Source: Thermococcus bergensis
GTDB taxonomy: Archaea; Methanobacteriota_B; Thermococci; Thermococcales; Thermococcaceae
Direction: 5' to 3'
DNA: 64,000 nt
NCBI RefSeq assembly: GCF_020386975.1
Contig: NZ_JABFNK010000003.1
Location: 62,001 to 126,000, forward strand
Part shown: piece after piece, positions 8,223 to 18,968 of the stretch
How positions within the stretch are numbered: the stretch's first letter is position 1
How the letters are laid out: every line of letters begins with the position of its first letter
Translations under genes and position numbers: made by a program
Notes under the pieces: generated by a model
Database searches by the model: none
The model's input: only the letters and a program-made list of their open reading frames with translations
What the model was told of the DNA's origin: nothing

Positions 8223-8780
8223 TTATTTCCCCGTGTCGCCATCGGGGTACAGGTGGTCGATGGCGGCCTTCACAATGGCGAAGACCCCATCGGGACCCCA
8301 ATTGGCAGTGTTAATAACCAAATCATAAACTGAGAGATCGTTAATGTCAATCCCGTATAGGTTTAAATATCTTTTCCTATTTTGCATTTCCCTCTCGGCA
8401 ATCTGCATGAATGCCTCCTCAACACTTATGCCCTCTCTCTTTGCTACACGCTGAGCCCTTACTTGAATCGGTGCATCAAGCCATATCTTTAAATCGGCAT
8501 TTTTTACCATCCATCCAGCCAAACGACCCTCAATAACTACGTTGCATTCTTTTGCCGCTTCTACTTGTCTCCTATCAACTTCCCTGTCTATTTCTGGGTG
8601 CATTTCAGCATATTTCTGGAATTCTTGGAGAGACATTCCCATCTCTTTTGCCATTTGTCGAAATATTAAACCGGCATAAACGTGCTTAAAGCCGTAGTGT
8701 TTAGCTAGATTCCTGCAGAGAGTTGTAGTACCACTTCCTGCCAATCCGCTCACTGTGATCACTAGACATCCCTTAGGCAT
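8223..8780 (-). CDS. cmk: cytidylate kinase
   Basis: Archaeal cytidylate kinase of 185 residues; it phosphorylates CMP and dCMP with ATP in the cytoplasm. The P-loop is GLAGSGTTT, followed by YAGLIFRQMAKE and the arginine-rich lid region REMQNRKRYLNLYGID. It sits between the genes for eL34 and eL14, its normal place in Thermococcales. Confidence 0.93.
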   Translation of the reverse strand: MPKGCLVITVSGLAGSGTTTLCRNLAKHYGFKHVYAGLIFRQMAKEMGMSLQEFQKYAEMHPEIDREVDRRQVEAAKECNVVIEGRLAGWMVKNADLKIWLDAPIQVRAQRVAKREGISVEEAFMQIAEREMQNRKRYLNLYGIDINDLSVYDLVINTANWGPDGVFAIVKAAIDHLYPDGDTGK

Positions 8781-8802
8781 GGTGCATCCCTTTCGTCCAA
8801 GG

Positions 8803-9069
8803 TTAGAGGGCAGCCCTTACCTGAGCCTTCATAACTCTGCGCATGCAGCTTGGGCAGAGGTGTGGCATAGGCCTCTCGGGTCTTTTTTTAGTCTTGGGGA
8901 GCTTTCTTAACTCACTTGATCTTCCCCTTGGGATTCCGTTTAGTGGTCTTCCGCACATTGCACAGTGTGCTATTTTTGGCTTCTTCTTTTCAAAGTGTAT
9001 TACAGTCCTTCCACCCGGAGTTCTAACGTACTTTCTTCTCCATGATCTTGACCTGTACATTGGTTTCAT
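8803..9069 (-). CDS. rpl34e: large-subunit ribosomal protein eL34
   Basis: An 88-residue ribosomal protein with two zinc-binding CxxC pairs (CAMCGR and CPSCMR). ATG 9069 is chosen because GGGGTGAG lies just upstream; the longer frame to 9078 would begin inside that binding site. It follows the EMC3/YidC-like gene in the operon. Confidence 0.95.
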   Translation of the reverse strand: MKPMYRSRSWRRKYVRTPGGRTVIHFEKKKPKIAHCAMCGRPLNGIPRGRSSELRKLPKTKKRPERPMPHLCPSCMRRVMKAQVRAAL

Positions 9070-9115
9070 ATTTCTCACCCCGCTTAGCTTTTTTGTGCAG
9101 CATTTTTAAATTTAA

Positions 9116-9643
9116 CTAATATGAGTCCAAGAGCTTTCTTAAAACCTGCCCGACAATCATTGATGTTAGGATGTACCATCCGATATAGCCCAACTCGTTG
9201 GCTTGGAGGGAAGAGTGGTAAAATCTGTGGAACCAGTCAAAGAGGAAAAAGTTGAAAGGTGACTTCACGATTGCTGTTTCAACATACCACCTTCTCATCC
9301 ACCCAAAGAATATGAAGAATATCGGCATTGTAAAGAGCATTGGTTTAAACATTGAGTCTTTCATAACTTCATTTTGAAGCTTTAAAAGTTCCAGCTGCTT
9401 TTGTTGAAGCTTTCTTAATTTCTTCTCATCTTTTGCTTTTTGAGCCTCTTTCCACTCCTTCTGAAATTCCCTGCTCATTTTTTGTAGTTTTTTCATTTTT
9501 TCTTGGTCTATCAGTATGTGATTGACTAATGTGAAAAAGGCACCAAGTATAATTCCCGAAATTGTTACTACCCACATTGGGTGAGCATTGGTAACTAAAG
9601 GACCAAATACTTTGTCAAGTGCCAGGTATATTCCCTCAAGCAT
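9116..9643 (-). CDS. DUF106/EMC3-like membrane insertase
   Basis: A 175-residue membrane protein of the DUF106 family, the archaeal relatives of YidC/Oxa1 and eukaryotic EMC3, which insert membrane proteins. It has an N-terminal membrane segment ([20 protein letters not shown]), a long charged coiled coil ([20 protein letters not shown]...), then two more membrane segments ([12 protein letters not shown]-type and [13 protein letters not shown]). ATG 9643 has GGAGG upstream and overlaps the adkA stop by eight bases. Location near secY fits a role beside the Sec channel. Confidence 0.88.
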   Translation of the reverse strand: MLEGIYLALDKVFGPLVTNAHPMWVVTISGIILGAFFTLVNHILIDQEKMKKLQKMSREFQKEWKEAQKAKDEKKLRKLQQKQLELLKLQNEVMKDSMFKPMLFTMPIFFIFFGWMRRWYVETAIVKSPFNFFLFDWFHRFYHSSLQANELGYIGWYILTSMIVGQVLRKLLDSY

Positions 9644-10226
9644 CTTCCTCCACCGCCAGATCAAGTATTTTTACCAATTCATTAACGGCCTCTTCCAAAC
9701 CTTTATCCTCATGATTTTCAATTATCTTTATAAGTGCATTGGAATGCATTGCATAGCTTATTGCGGCAGCCCTATTTAAATCCTGATGTCTCTGAATTTG
9801 TTCCTCAGTTTCAACATCCCTGTCTCTTTTCAGATCTCTTAATCTTCTTCCGAGTATTTCACTAGGCGTCGCCTCTATTATAACAACAAATCTCGGGTTT
9901 ATGACCTCAATTACCTCCTTAGGAAAGCCGAGCATATACCCCAAAGGCGTTTTTATTGTAGCATGAGTATCGAGCAGTACGGGTTCTTCTCTAGATATCT
10001 CAAGGATTCGTTGGGCAGCTTTAAGCTGCAATTCCCTCTGCACCTTCAAGCTCAGTCTCCTCATTTCGTCTCTGTGAGTAACTAGCTTCGCCTTGACTGC
10101 TTCCTCGAACATTATATCCCCAAAGTTAACTACCCTAAATTTCGCTCGAGTCCTTTTCAAGGCCAGTTTTGTGATTGTGCTCTTTCCTACCCCCGGGATT
10201 CCCGTAATGACCACCACAAATGGCAT
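9636..10226 (-). CDS. adkA: archaeal-type adenylate kinase
   Basis: A 196-residue archaeal adenylate kinase converting AMP and ATP to two ADP. P-loop GIPGVGKST at residues 8-16, then [10 protein letters not shown] and the arginine-rich LRDLKRDRD region. In relatives it follows secY directly; here an 869-bp IS lies between them. A TATA-like sequence just upstream (10282-10290) is retained on the adkA side, so adkA and the genes after it can still be transcribed. Confidence 0.93.
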   Translation of the reverse strand: MPFVVVITGIPGVGKSTITKLALKRTRAKFRVVNFGDIMFEEAVKAKLVTHRDEMRRLSLKVQRELQLKAAQRILEISREEPVLLDTHATIKTPLGYMLGFPKEVIEVINPRFVVIIEATPSEILGRRLRDLKRDRDVETEEQIQRHQDLNRAAAISYAMHSNALIKIIENHEDKGLEEAVNELVKILDLAVEEDA

Positions 10227-10281
10227 ATTCTATCACCCTGATCAAAACTCGCACTCCAAAGAGTGAAAGAAAAATTGGTTT

Positions 10282-10290
10282 ATAAGGTTT
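10282..10290 (-). promoter_or_regulatory. TATA-like element upstream of adkA
   Basis: On the minus strand CCTTATAAACC lies about 60 bases before the adkA ATG, preceded by an A run. It lies on the adkA side of the IS, so it could drive adkA, the EMC3-like gene, rpl34e, cmk and rpl14e independently of the upstream operon. Confidence 0.45.
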
Positions 10291-10301
10291 TTTAGAAAAT
10301 G

Positions 10302-11170
10302 GGGCGTGTTTATAGTAACCTTTATTAGGGTTTTTGCCGAATTCTTTCAGGTGGTTGCCGTGATCCCCAGATGGGATCACAGACTCAAAGACCCTGAAAG
10401 CGTGGCATTCACAATTCTTGACGTTTTAGCAGACTTCGAATCAGAAGGAAAGCTGAAGAACCTGCCAAAATCCAAAAAATTTCCAGTAAAAACAATACTG
10501 GCAATACTCCTCTTTAAACAATACTACAACCTACCCCTCAGAGACGCCCAGCACTACGGCAGAAAATTCTTCGGAGCAAACATTCACTACTCAACCCTCC
10601 ACAACTGGGAGAAAAAGCTGAACCTCGAAGAACTGACAAACCACCTCCTGAAAAAACTCCAGAAATTACCCTACGCCAGCACTCAAGCAGACTCAACCAT
10701 TATCACAAATAAAAAAAGGGCAGGATAGAAGTTCAGGCAATAACGAGAATCCTGCCGGGTTTACTGTATCCGGTTGCTGTGAGGATCACAACTTCTGAGA
10801 ACGAGCTGATTGAACTCCTGCCGGAGGGTTCTGGGAATTTTTATGCTGATGGGGCTTATGATTCAAAGAAAGTTCTGAACACTGTGGTGGAAAAGGGTTA
10901 TCGGCCGATTGTTAAGAAAACTAAGAACCCTCCAGGTGGTTTTGGTAGTAAGAGGAGAGATAGAGTGTTTTCTGAAGAAGAGTACAGGCATAGGAATCCT
11001 CATGAGGGGTTCTGGGGTGCGTTTACAACGTGGTTTGGCAGTAGGATCCCCTGTTTTCTGAAAAAGACTACTGTAACCCGAATCCTGCTTGGGGTAATGT
11101 GTTATGGTCTGAAAATCCTCCTCAGAGTCAAATACTGTTTAAATAACAGGGGGTGAAACTAAACACGCCC
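10302..11170 (+). mobile_element. 869-bp insertion sequence, copy 1
   Basis: A compact element with terminal inverted repeats GGGCGTGTTTA / TAAACACGCCC and a 10-bp target duplication TTAGAAAATG (10292-10301 and 11171-11180). It lies between secY and adkA, opposite to the operon's direction. I do not assign the family; the transposase is a DDE type. It is identical to copy 2 at 47704-48572 except for at least one base. Confidence 0.93.
10360..11156 (+). CDS. DDE transposase in two frames (869-bp IS, copy 1)
   Basis: The first frame (to 10728) has an N-terminal DNA-binding part and the first catalytic aspartate in TQADST. The second frame supplies NFYADGAYDSKK with the second aspartate and a likely glutamate in RNPHEGFWGAF. 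A -1 shift at seven A (10711-10717) joins them as NKK-KGRIEVQAIT, giving about 265 residues. GTG 10360 with AGGTGG upstream is preferred over GTG 10306, which lies inside the terminal repeat. Confidence 0.8.
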
Positions 11171-11197
11171 TTAGAAAATGAATGACAAAAAAAGAAA

Positions 11198-12583
11198 CTA
11201 ACTGAAAAACCTGCGCAGTGCTGGGAACATCTCAGTGGCTTGTTCCCTTGCTATTTCTTCATAAAATCTGTATAAGATACCTACTGTAAGCAGTATTCCG
11301 GTTCCAGTTCCTAGCGCTCCAAGGAAGTCTGCTAATACCGCAACAACAGCCAAAGTGAATGCTCCCCAGAATGTAACGTAAGGTATATATCTCTGCAGGA
11401 CCCTTTCCAAGATTCTTGGATCCCTTCTAAAGCCGGGTATTTGCAATCCCGCTCTTTGCAGTTGCCTTGCAATGCTCTTTGCATCAAGTCCAGTGAGCTC
11501 AACCCATAGGAATCCAAAGAGGAGAGAGAACATTATGGTCAATATGGCATAAACCAAAGCCCTTAGCGGATCGGCTGTAACGCTGAATATGTCTCTAGGT
11601 GGTAGGACGTACCTCACAAACCCAGAGACTGCCGCTCCAGTTTCGTCAAAAGTTCCAAGAATTGGATGGCCGAGTCTTTGTAAAAGCCTAGCCCAGAGCT
11701 GGATGTTCGCGTAAAGGGCAAATGTGAGTATGATCGGAATGTTGCTGACATACATGAACCTTATTGGATATCTTCCTCTTACAGTTACCCTTCCATAGCT
11801 GAGAGGGATCTCCACTCTCATGCTTTCTAAGTAAACAACTATCAAGAAGATAACTATTGTTGCCAAAACACTTACCATGTCTGGAAGACCCCTTCTGTAT
11901 AACGCTCCAGTAACATCACCTTTAATTATGTGCTGGATAAAGGCTGGAATAGCACCTATTATGGCGGGACCACCTGTTAAGGGGTCTATAGCTTGATTTG
12001 TTGTTAATGGGTTAAGAGCTCTAGTAACAATTGTCTGTGAGACTCCCGCAGCAATAAAGAGACTTATACCGCTACCAATTCCCCACTTGCTCACAAGCTC
12101 ATCCATAATCATTACCATTATTCCACCAAAGGCGAGCTGAAGCATGAGGAGTACCTTGATTGTCAATGTGGGATTTCCAAAAGCTCCCGCAAATACGTAA
12201 ACAGCTGCCTCAAAGAAGCACATGAACACTGCAAATACCTTCTGCAGAGCCTGATAAAATCTCCTGTCTTCGGGGTTTGAAAGGTCTAGCTTTATTATTT
12301 CTGAACCGACTAAAAGCTGCATTATAATTCCAGCGGTAACTATGGGTCCTATTCCCAATGTTAATAGACTACCGTTTCTACCCGCTAGAACTACTCTTAA
12401 AGTCTGGAAGTAGTCCTGTATTTGGCCGGGAATTCCAAAAAGAGGTATCTGTGCCATGATAAAATACAACAGCAATGCGACTCCTGTCCAAGCGAATTTT
12501 TCCTTTAAAGGTACATGCCGTTTTGGCCTTTCAATTTCTGGAAATGCATGCTCTATTTTGTAGATTATTTCCCTTGCTCCCAT
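11198..12583 (-). CDS. secY: protein translocase subunit SecY
   Basis: Channel subunit of the Sec translocon, 461 residues with ten membrane segments. Family motifs include the plug/TM2 region [21 protein letters not shown], the [15 protein letters not shown] segment and the conserved cytoplasmic loop [14 protein letters not shown]. It aligns over its whole length with Pyrococcus SecY. It follows rpl15 in the spc-type operon; the IS directly after it separates it from adkA. Confidence 0.97.
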   Translation of the reverse strand: MGAREIIYKIEHAFPEIERPKRHVPLKEKFAWTGVALLLYFIMAQIPLFGIPGQIQDYFQTLRVVLAGRNGSLLTLGIGPIVTAGIIMQLLVGSEIIKLDLSNPEDRRFYQALQKVFAVFMCFFEAAVYVFAGAFGNPTLTIKVLLMLQLAFGGIMVMIMDELVSKWGIGSGISLFIAAGVSQTIVTRALNPLTTNQAIDPLTGGPAIIGAIPAFIQHIIKGDVTGALYRRGLPDMVSVLATIVIFLIVVYLESMRVEIPLSYGRVTVRGRYPIRFMYVSNIPIILTFALYANIQLWARLLQRLGHPILGTFDETGAAVSGFVRYVLPPRDIFSVTADPLRALVYAILTIMFSLLFGFLWVELTGLDAKSIARQLQRAGLQIPGFRRDPRILERVLQRYIPYVTFWGAFTLAVVAVLADFLGALGTGTGILLTVGILYRFYEEIAREQATEMFPALRRFFS

Positions 12584-12622
12584 GGATTACACCTCAGAGA
12601 CAATTATTCAAAAAGAAAAAAA

Positions 12623-13066
12623 TCAAGCAAGCAGAGCTTCTCCCCCAGCTTGGATTATTTTCTCCTCAGCCTTGGGGGAGAACGCTCTGGCTTTAATTAC
12701 AAGTGGTTTTGTGAGTTTCCCGGTTCCAAGCACCTTATCGGCAAACTGAGTGGTATCGACAATAATTCTTCCTTCTTCCTCGTAGGCAATACCAAGCTGC
12801 ATGAGCTCGTCAAGGTGCTCGTCAATGAATTTGAGGTTCACTGCAGTTATCTCTCTTTGAACTTCCACAGGCCTCTTGAAACCCCTTTTGCCTAGGTGAT
12901 CAGGGGCATATTTGATGACCCATGTCCATTTTGTCTTCTTCCTCTTTCCAGTTCCTGCCATACCTCTACCGCCCTTGTGTCCTCCACCGCGGTGCTTCTT
13001 TTTGCATCCCCATCCATGAGTGTGGGAACCGCGAAGCTTTCTCACCTTTTTCTTTCTCCTAATCAT
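12623..13066 (-). CDS. rpl15: large-subunit ribosomal protein uL15
   Basis: Basic 147-residue protein with the archaeal signature [19 protein letters not shown] near its start. ATG 13066 has GAGGTG upstream; the frame extends nine bases further but into that binding site. It lies between rpl30 and secY. Confidence 0.96.
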   Translation of the reverse strand: MIRRKKKVRKLRGSHTHGWGCKKKHRGGGHKGGRGMAGTGKRKKTKWTWVIKYAPDHLGKRGFKRPVEVQREITAVNLKFIDEHLDELMQLGIAYEEEGRIIVDTTQFADKVLGTGKLTKPLVIKARAFSPKAEEKIIQAGGEALLA

Positions 13067-13076
13067 CTCGCGCACC

Positions 13077-13541
13077 TCACAGCATTCTCTCTATAAGCTC
13101 GTTAATAGCCTCTCCTCTATAACCTAAAGCTCCACCCTCTTTGAAGGTTCTCTTCTTGCTCCTAATGCCACCTCTTGCTGGGTGAAGTCTAAATACTGGC
13201 TTTAGCCCCTGCAGATCATTGAGCTTCATTTCTCCGTTGATCACTTTTTCAGCAAATTCTTTGATGCTCATGCCGAGCTTTTCTTGGACGTACTCCTCTG
13301 TAACTCTCTTGTTCCCAGGCAATCTTCCCCTCTTCTCTATGAGCTTTGCTAGGGTTTCAGCGTTTATTTCTCCCCAAGTGATGTAATCTTTTACCTTTTG
13401 TATCATTCCCTTGTAAGTTGGGGTGTCGTCAACAATTACAAGGTGGTTTACCTTGTGGAGTCTTAGCATTGCAAGGGTGTCTTTTACGGGTCTCTTAACA
13501 TTCACTCTGCCCCTTATCCTAATCAAAGCAAGTTTTGCCAT
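13077..13541 (-). CDS. rpl30: large-subunit ribosomal protein uL30
   Basis: A 154-residue archaeal-length uL30 (bacterial forms are about 60). It begins [20 protein letters not shown] and has the [20 protein letters not shown] tail region. It lies eleven bases after rps5 and ten before rpl15. Confidence 0.96.
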   Translation of the reverse strand: MAKLALIRIRGRVNVKRPVKDTLAMLRLHKVNHLVIVDDTPTYKGMIQKVKDYITWGEINAETLAKLIEKRGRLPGNKRVTEEYVQEKLGMSIKEFAEKVINGEMKLNDLQGLKPVFRLHPARGGIRSKKRTFKEGGALGYRGEAINELIERML

Positions 13542-13552
13542 CCTCGCTCACC

Positions 13553-14260
13553 TCACAGCTCAAAGTTCTGTGGCATTTCTCTACCAACTACGATACCATA
13601 ACGCTCGATCATCTCAGGCTTCACAGCAACACTGTTGGTGTTGTATAGTGCTTCAAACACTGCCTTTGCGAAGTTAACTGTGGTTCTCGTCTCACCCAAG
13701 GTTTGTGACCACACGTCCTTAACTCCCGCCAGGCTTAGTATCTTCTTACCGACATCACCGATAACTAGGCCAAGTCCTCTTGGTCCTGGCATGAGCTTGA
13801 CCTTTACACTACCGCTCTTGCCTTCAACGGCGAATGGGATTGAGTGTGGTCTTCTACACCTGCACTCCCAAGAACCACAGCCCCTCTTGATTTCAATTAT
13901 GTTCATCTTAGCGTAGTTTATTGCCTTCCTTATGGCTATTCCAACTTCCTTTCCGTGGCCGATTCCAAGTCCCACGTAACCGTCTCTGTTTCCTACCGCT
14001 GCCAGTACCCTAAACCTAACTCTTCTACCACTGTCAGTCATTCTTACTGTTAGAGCTATGTCAAGAACCTCTTGGTTCTCCCTTGCATTAACCTCAGGAA
14101 GGAGTACATCAACTATCTCGGGCTCTTTTATCTGGTAACCCTTTCTAAAGATCTCATGAATGTCAGTGATCTGACCTTCTTTAACGAGCATACCGAGCTT
14201 TGTCTTGGGTTGCCACTCTTCTAAAACCCTTTGAGCGTATTCTTTCCACTCCTGGCTCAT
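13553..14260 (-). CDS. rps5: small-subunit ribosomal protein uS5
   Basis: A 235-residue protein at the decoding-site side of the small subunit. The S5 signature [20 protein letters not shown] and the cysteine-containing [15 protein letters not shown] stretch are present. Its start overlaps the rpl18 stop by four bases. Confidence 0.97.
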   Translation of the reverse strand: MSQEWKEYAQRVLEEWQPKTKLGMLVKEGQITDIHEIFRKGYQIKEPEIVDVLLPEVNARENQEVLDIALTVRMTDSGRRVRFRVLAAVGNRDGYVGLGIGHGKEVGIAIRKAINYAKMNIIEIKRGCGSWECRCRRPHSIPFAVEGKSGSVKVKLMPGPRGLGLVIGDVGKKILSLAGVKDVWSQTLGETRTTVNFAKAVFEALYNTNSVAVKPEMIERYGIVVGREMPQNFEL

Positions 14261-14862
14261 GCTCTCACCTTCTCAAATTTCTCAATGATTCTCGCCTTAA
14301 CCTCTTCAAAGTGCTCGGGAAGCTTTTCAGGTTCAAGTCCCTTAACGAGATATCCTCCAAACTGTCTCCTGTACTTCTCTTCATCCTCTTCCTTAAGCAT
14401 CTTTGCGTACTCAGCGATGTGTTCCCCTTTAATTCTGTACTCTTCCGGATAGATTTCCTCGCTGTGTGGAACCTCCAATCCCGCATCAACTGCTCCCTTA
14501 AGGACCGCAAAGATGCTTGATCCTCTAGTGGGCGGGTGAAGTCCTATGTCAAGGATCGCCTCTTCAATTCCCTTCTCAAGTGCCTTGTAGCCTATGAGCA
14601 ACCCAAGGAGGTAAGCGCTTGGAGTATTTCCACCGTGTCCCTTCCATCCAAAGTCCCTCATGAGCTCTCTTGTGTGAGCTGAAACAACTGTTTTGTCGCC
14701 CTTTGGATCATATAGCACTATCTGAGCTATGTGGTGGTTGAGGGTTTTTCTCACAACTAATCTGGGCTTGCCTGATTTAAGGAGTGCAAGCCTCTTGTGA
14801 TAGTTAGTCTTACCTTCCCTTCTCCTTCTGAATGGAACCCTATATCTTGGTCCGTGTGCCAT
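14257..14862 (-). CDS. rpl18: large-subunit ribosomal protein uL18
   Basis: A 201-residue 5S rRNA-binding protein of archaeal type, starting [20 protein letters not shown] and containing [20 protein letters not shown]. It overlaps rps5 by four bases and follows rpl19e after five bases. Confidence 0.96.
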   Translation of the reverse strand: MAHGPRYRVPFRRRREGKTNYHKRLALLKSGKPRLVVRKTLNHHIAQIVLYDPKGDKTVVSAHTRELMRDFGWKGHGGNTPSAYLLGLLIGYKALEKGIEEAILDIGLHPPTRGSSIFAVLKGAVDAGLEVPHSEEIYPEEYRIKGEHIAEYAKMLKEEDEEKYRRQFGGYLVKGLEPEKLPEHFEEVKARIIEKFEKVRA

Positions 14863-14867
14863 TTATA

Positions 14868-15314
14868 TCACCTCTTCAATATCCCTTTCTCTTCCATGAA
14901 CAGATAAAGCTGGTGTTTGCTCTTGAACTGTCCGCCCTTGGCCCTTATGTAAAGGTTGCGGTAGGTGTGTTCATCAATCTTCTTCTCTGCCTTGAGCTTT
15001 CTAAGTTCCTTTCTAAGGGCTCTAATCGTCATCATCCATCTCTCTTTCTTGCCCATCCTTGCGGTCTTCTTACCCTTTCTGCTTCCATGTCCCCTGTGTC
15101 TTCCCTTCTTTCTCGCTTCTTGCCTAAGCTTTGCCCTGTATCTGCTCTGCCCCTTAATTGGCTTCTTCTTTATGACGCCTTCATTGATTAATCTTTTAAT
15201 GTCCTCTCTTGTGATAGCGGACTTAACATCATCAATTCTTTCAGGGTCTATCCAAACCCTATTCTCGCCACATTTCAAAAGTTCAGCAGCAATCCTTCTC
15301 TGCATTTTGAGCAT
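14868..15314 (-). CDS. rpl19e: large-subunit ribosomal protein eL19
   Basis: A basic 148-residue protein with [20 protein letters not shown] and the very basic [20 protein letters not shown] segment. ATG 15314 is preferred to GTG 15323 because GAGGTGA lies six bases before it. Confidence 0.95.
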   Translation of the reverse strand: MLKMQRRIAAELLKCGENRVWIDPERIDDVKSAITREDIKRLINEGVIKKKPIKGQSRYRAKLRQEARKKGRHRGHGSRKGKKTARMGKKERWMMTIRALRKELRKLKAEKKIDEHTYRNLYIRAKGGQFKSKHQLYLFMEEKGILKR

Positions 15315-15319
15315 GACCT

Positions 15320-15700
15320 TCACCTCGCGTTGAGTACCTTAATACCCAATTCCTTGGCTCTCTCAATTATCATGAGTCTCTTCTTCTTTCCGACGGTTCT
15401 AGCTATTCTAGCGGCCTGTCTGGTTGGGTCTATCGTCTCAAGTTCCTTAACATTGTGTACCAGTACTTCCTCGTAACCGCTTGGGTGAAGTCCCCTAACT
15501 GCCCTCGGTGAGCTCCATCCAATGCTGGGTGATCTTGCCTTTCCTTTAAGCTTTAACCTCATCTTGCTGTCTGTTCCTTTGGGTCTCCTCCACTTGGGAT
15601 CATTCTTAAATTTTGGAAACCTCCACCATTCTTGCCTAAGAAACTTGGGCTTCTTCCTTTTGAGTTTGGCCCTTATCCTTAAGAGTCTCGCTTTTTCCAT
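15320..15700 (-). CDS. rpl32e: large-subunit ribosomal protein eL32
   Basis: A 126-residue protein with the family block [20 protein letters not shown] and [22 protein letters not shown] 15700 follows GAGGTGA; a GTG nine bases earlier lies within that site. Confidence 0.95.
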   Translation of the reverse strand: MEKARLLRIRAKLKRKKPKFLRQEWWRFPKFKNDPKWRRPKGTDSKMRLKLKGKARSPSIGWSSPRAVRGLHPSGYEEVLVHNVKELETIDPTRQAARIARTVGKKKRLMIIERAKELGIKVLNAR

Positions 15701-15710
15701 CAGTCTCACC

Positions 15711-16265
15711 TCAGAACTTTATAGGTTTACCAGCCTTTTCAACAATGTAAATACCATCTTGGAAGACTCTTCTATCTCTACCGGTAACCCTCGTCGCCTG
15801 CTCGATGTTTGCCGCAGTTTGACCCACTTTTTCCTTGTCAATTCCCTCTACTATTATTTCGCTACCCATGACTTTTACTGTAACTCCTGGGAGTATCTCG
15901 GCAATTCTCGGTGCTTTTTCACCATAGAGGTTTTCGATGTAGACTTTGTCTCCTTGTACCTTAACGGTTATCGGGAAGTGGCTGTAAACAACCTTGAGCT
16001 TGTAAGTGAACCCTTCCGTGACACCCTTGATCATGTTCGTTATGTGTGCTTTGAATGTTCTTGCAATGGCTATATCCTTTCTCCTTGGGAAGTCCTTGTA
16101 GATAACAACCTTGCCGTCTTCAGTGAATATCTTGACTCCCGGGTAGCTGAGCTCTCTCTCAACTTCTCCCTTTGGACCCTTCACCTTAACGACGTTACCG
16201 TTTATCTCGACAGTGACTCCTTCTGGAATTTCAACTTCCTCCCTCACCCATGCATCAATTGGCAT
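15711..16265 (-). CDS. rpl6: large-subunit ribosomal protein uL6
   Basis: A 184-residue protein with the duplicated L6 fold: ends of the two halves are marked by [17 protein letters not shown] and GTVKVMG-type strands before the [12 protein letters not shown] helix. ATG 16265 is preceded by GAGGTGA. It follows rps8 closely. Confidence 0.96.
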   Translation of the reverse strand: MPIDAWVREEVEIPEGVTVEINGNVVKVKGPKGEVERELSYPGVKIFTEDGKVVIYKDFPRRKDIAIARTFKAHITNMIKGVTEGFTYKLKVVYSHFPITVKVQGDKVYIENLYGEKAPRIAEILPGVTVKVMGSEIIVEGIDKEKVGQTAANIEQATRVTGRDRRVFQDGIYIVEKAGKPIKF

Positions 16266-16275
16266 TTCTCTCACC

Positions 16276-16668
16276 TCAGTAGACGTAGGCTATTAACCTT
16301 CCACCAATGCCCTTTTCGAGGGCTTCTCTGTGGGTCATAACTCCTTGGGATGTGGAAACTATTAGGATACCAAACTCGAATGCTGGAAGGAACCTCTTCT
16401 CCCACTTTTCATATTCTCTAGCTTTCACTGAGAACCTTGGCTTTATTGCTCCTGCCTTGTTTATCTTTCCTAGGAGTTGAACTCTGTATATGCCTGCCCT
16501 TCCATCATCGATAAATTCAAACTCACCTATGTACCCGTTCTCTTGCATAACTCTAAGTACCTCTCCAATAAGCTTTGAGGCTGGCTTTATGTAAACCTCC
16601 TTCTTTCCAACTCTCTCGCTGTTTGTAATGTGAGATAAAGCATTTGCCAAAGGATCTAACAGAGTCAT
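16276..16668 (-). CDS. rps8: small-subunit ribosomal protein uS8
   Basis: A 130-residue protein starting [19 protein letters not shown], with the C-terminal S8 signature [20 protein letters not shown]. It is positioned between rps14 and rpl6 as in all Thermococcales. Confidence 0.96.
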   Translation of the reverse strand: MTLLDPLANALSHITNSERVGKKEVYIKPASKLIGEVLRVMQENGYIGEFEFIDDGRAGIYRVQLLGKINKAGAIKPRFSVKAREYEKWEKRFLPAFEFGILIVSTSQGVMTHREALEKGIGGRLIAYVY

Positions 16669-16679
16669 CTCATCTCACC

Positions 16680-16850
16680 TCAGTCGTATTTCTTAAATCC
16701 TAATTTTGGAGCTACCTCTCTAAAGCAGTGCCTGCAGAGCATTAGTCCGTGTATTCTAACTATCGGTCCAAATTGTCCACAGCGGATGCATCTTCTCGCG
16801 CCCTTACCAAACTTCCTCGGCTTTCTTTTGTTGTAATCAGCTTTCGCCAT
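16680..16850 (-). CDS. rps14: small-subunit ribosomal protein uS14, zinc type
   Basis: A 56-residue gene easily missed because of its size. It begins [17 protein letters not shown] and carries the zinc-binding pairs CIRCGQFG and CRHCFRE. Length and position between rpl5 and rps8 are exactly those of archaeal uS14. Confidence 0.95.
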   Translation of the reverse strand: MAKADYNKRKPRKFGKGARRCIRCGQFGPIVRIHGLMLCRHCFREVAPKLGFKKYD

Positions 16851-16852
16851 AA

Positions 16853-17404
16853 TCATCCCTCCACAATCTGGACTCCAAATTCTTCCTGCATGAAAACCAT
16901 ACCCTCTTCTTTTGTAAGCTTGTGTCTTGTGGGGATGTGGTGCCTTTTTCTTTTCCGTCTTGCAATTCTGTATCCCGGTCTTTCAAGTGTTACACAGACA
17001 TCCATACCAAATATACCGATTTCTGGGTCGTATTCTACTCCCGGAATGTTGATGTGCTCGTCAATACCAAAGCAGACGTTTCCGTTTTCATCAAAGTTTG
17101 ACGCCTTGAGCTTGTTGTCAACGGCAGCCAATAGCCTTTTGAGCATGTCGTAGGCTTTTTGTCCTCTTAGGGTTACCTTAACCGCTATCGGCTCACCTCT
17201 TCTAATTCCAAAGTCCCTGTTTGTTTTCTTTGCTGTTCTTCTTATTGGCTTCTGACCAACAAGTGATTCTAACATTGTCTCAGCCTTTGTAAGTCTCTCA
17301 CCACTCTCGCCAACGCCAATGTTTATAGTGACCTTAGCTATTCTGGGCTTCCTCATAGGGTGAGCTTCCCAATCCGCCAAGATTGCCTCTCTGTTAGCTA
17401 CCAT
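16853..17404 (-). CDS. rpl5: large-subunit ribosomal protein uL5
   Basis: A 183-residue 5S rRNA-binding protein. Motifs [35 protein letters not shown] and the [15 protein letters not shown] loop are typical. It follows rps4e by eleven bases. Confidence 0.96.
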   Translation of the reverse strand: MVANREAILADWEAHPMRKPRIAKVTINIGVGESGERLTKAETMLESLVGQKPIRRTAKKTNRDFGIRRGEPIAVKVTLRGQKAYDMLKRLLAAVDNKLKASNFDENGNVCFGIDEHINIPGVEYDPEIGIFGMDVCVTLERPGYRIARRKRKRHHIPTRHKLTKEEGMVFMQEEFGVQIVEG

Positions 17405-17415
17405 TCCTTTTCACC

Positions 17416-18162
17416 TCACGGTAATGAAATCTTTGGTTCATCTTTACCCAACACAAATGCGTAATCTTTCAAGGTGTCGAAGAGCTCGCCTTCTTTGTCC
17501 TCAATGGTGACCACATCTGGCCATCCACCTGGGAAGTTTCTGACTTCAACGATTTTTCCTACCCTTGCAACGTTCTTACCTTGAACAACGAACACATAAG
17601 CACCAATTTCGAATGGGAGTACTTCAATTATCTCCCTCTCCGGGACCTTCATTAGGACTGTGTCCGCGGTTTTGAACTTGTCTTTGGTTTCATCCGTAAG
17701 TGAGCTGAGCTTGATTAAGTGGTTGGTTCCGTCGTGGAAGTTGAGCTGCAAGTTTCCACCCTTGACCATTCTCTTGTTGGTTATTCTGAGTGGCTTTATC
17801 TTTGCCTCTTCCTCGCTTATTGGGTGAAGGATAAGCTTTCCAATTCTGTTTGGAAATACTCTGTAGTGCTCCCCAGTTTCAGGTATTGAGACAACGTCCA
17901 TGATACCAACTGGGAACTTGTAGTCCTTTCTAACCTTTCCATCCACAAGCACTTTTCCTTCGTTGAGGATTTTTCTTGCTTCCCTACCGGTCTTTGCGTA
18001 TCCAAGGTAGTCCCTAATTATGTAGATGAGGGGAATTGATGTTTTCATGTTGTGCGGACCGGGGGAAGGTCTTACAGCCCACTTGTATGCCTTTCTCTCA
18101 ATGTACCATTGAGTTGGAGCAGCAAGCCTCTTTAAGTGTCTCTTAGCACCTTTCCTCGCCAT
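17416..18162 (-). CDS. rps4e: small-subunit ribosomal protein eS4
   Basis: A 248-residue archaeal/eukaryotic eS4 with an S4 RNA-binding domain followed by a KOW domain ([20 protein letters not shown]). The start [20 protein letters not shown] at 18162 matches Pyrococcus; two extra codons upstream belong to the binding-site region. Confidence 0.96.
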   Translation of the reverse strand: MARKGAKRHLKRLAAPTQWYIERKAYKWAVRPSPGPHNMKTSIPLIYIIRDYLGYAKTGREARKILNEGKVLVDGKVRKDYKFPVGIMDVVSIPETGEHYRVFPNRIGKLILHPISEEEAKIKPLRITNKRMVKGGNLQLNFHDGTNHLIKLSSLTDETKDKFKTADTVLMKVPEREIIEVLPFEIGAYVFVVQGKNVARVGKIVEVRNFPGGWPDVVTIEDKEGELFDTLKDYAFVLGKDEPKISLP

Positions 18163-18164
18163 CT

Positions 18165-18527
18165 TCAAGCCCTCCTCTCAATTATCTTTTTCCTTCTCTC
18201 ATCTTCAAGGTTCAGTTCAACAATCATAACATTTGATGGGTGTATCGGGTAGAACACCTCAGTCCCGTTAACCTTCTTAAGAGTTGCTCCCTCAACGTGA
18301 ATCCTGTATCTCTTGAGGTCAACTTCTACGACTTTTCCTTCATGTCCCTTGAAGTCCCCTCTCATTATTTTTACTTTGTCGCCAGTCCTAATTGGAAGGG
18401 CTCTAATGCCGTACTTCTGTCTAAGTTCTTTTGAAAGGGTAGCACTGACTATCTTGTGTCTTAGATGAAGGGGAGCATTATACAAAAACTTCCTTTGCTT
18501 TCTTGGTTGTTTGCTCTTTAATTTCAT
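18165..18527 (-). CDS. rpl24: large-subunit ribosomal protein uL24
   Basis: A 120-residue protein with a KOW motif ([20 protein letters not shown]). ATG 18527 is preceded by GAGGTGA. It lies between rpl14 and rps4e. Confidence 0.96.
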   Translation of the reverse strand: MKLKSKQPRKQRKFLYNAPLHLRHKIVSATLSKELRQKYGIRALPIRTGDKVKIMRGDFKGHEGKVVEVDLKRYRIHVEGATLKKVNGTEVFYPIHPSNVMIVELNLEDERRKKIIERRA

Positions 18528-18537
18528 CTCTCTCACC

Positions 18538-18963
18538 TCACAATATTATGCTCGCCATACTTCCAACTCTAACCCACTTCTCAGCGGCTTCTCTCGCAAC
18601 GGGCCCTCTAACTTCGGTTCCTCTTGGAACACCTTCAGGTGTTGTAATGACCGCTGCGTTGTCTTCAAATTTCACTCTCATCCCGTCAAGCCTCTTGTAC
18701 TCTTTTCTCTGTCTTATGATAACTGCCCTAACAACTTGGTGCCTCATGTCTGGTCTTCCCTTCTTTACTGCTGCAATTACCATATCTCCGACGCCTGCTG
18801 AAGCAAGTCTCCTTCTAACACCTTTGTACCCTACGACTCCAATTATCTGTATTACCTTTGCACCTGAGTTGTCTGCTACGTGGAGGTAGGCTCCAATTGG
18901 TAATGCCCTTGTAGGCCTAACTGGGGAGACACCCCTCGTAGCACCAGCACCTTTCTTTGCCAT
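18538..18963 (-). CDS. rpl14: large-subunit ribosomal protein uL14
   Basis: A 141-residue protein starting [11 protein letters not shown], with the uL14 blocks [17 protein letters not shown] and [23 protein letters not shown] 18963 has GAGGTGA upstream. Confidence 0.96.
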   Translation of the reverse strand: MAKKGAGATRGVSPVRPTRALPIGAYLHVADNSGAKVIQIIGVVGYKGVRRRLASAGVGDMVIAAVKKGRPDMRHQVVRAVIIRQRKEYKRLDGMRVKFEDNAAVITTPEGVPRGTEVRGPVAREAAEKWVRVGSMASIIL

Positions 18964-18968
18964 TATAT

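Noticed and set aside
11332-11517. 61-codon minus-strand frame within secY
   Set aside because: It is an alternative reading of the secY region, while the SecY frame is conserved over its whole length.
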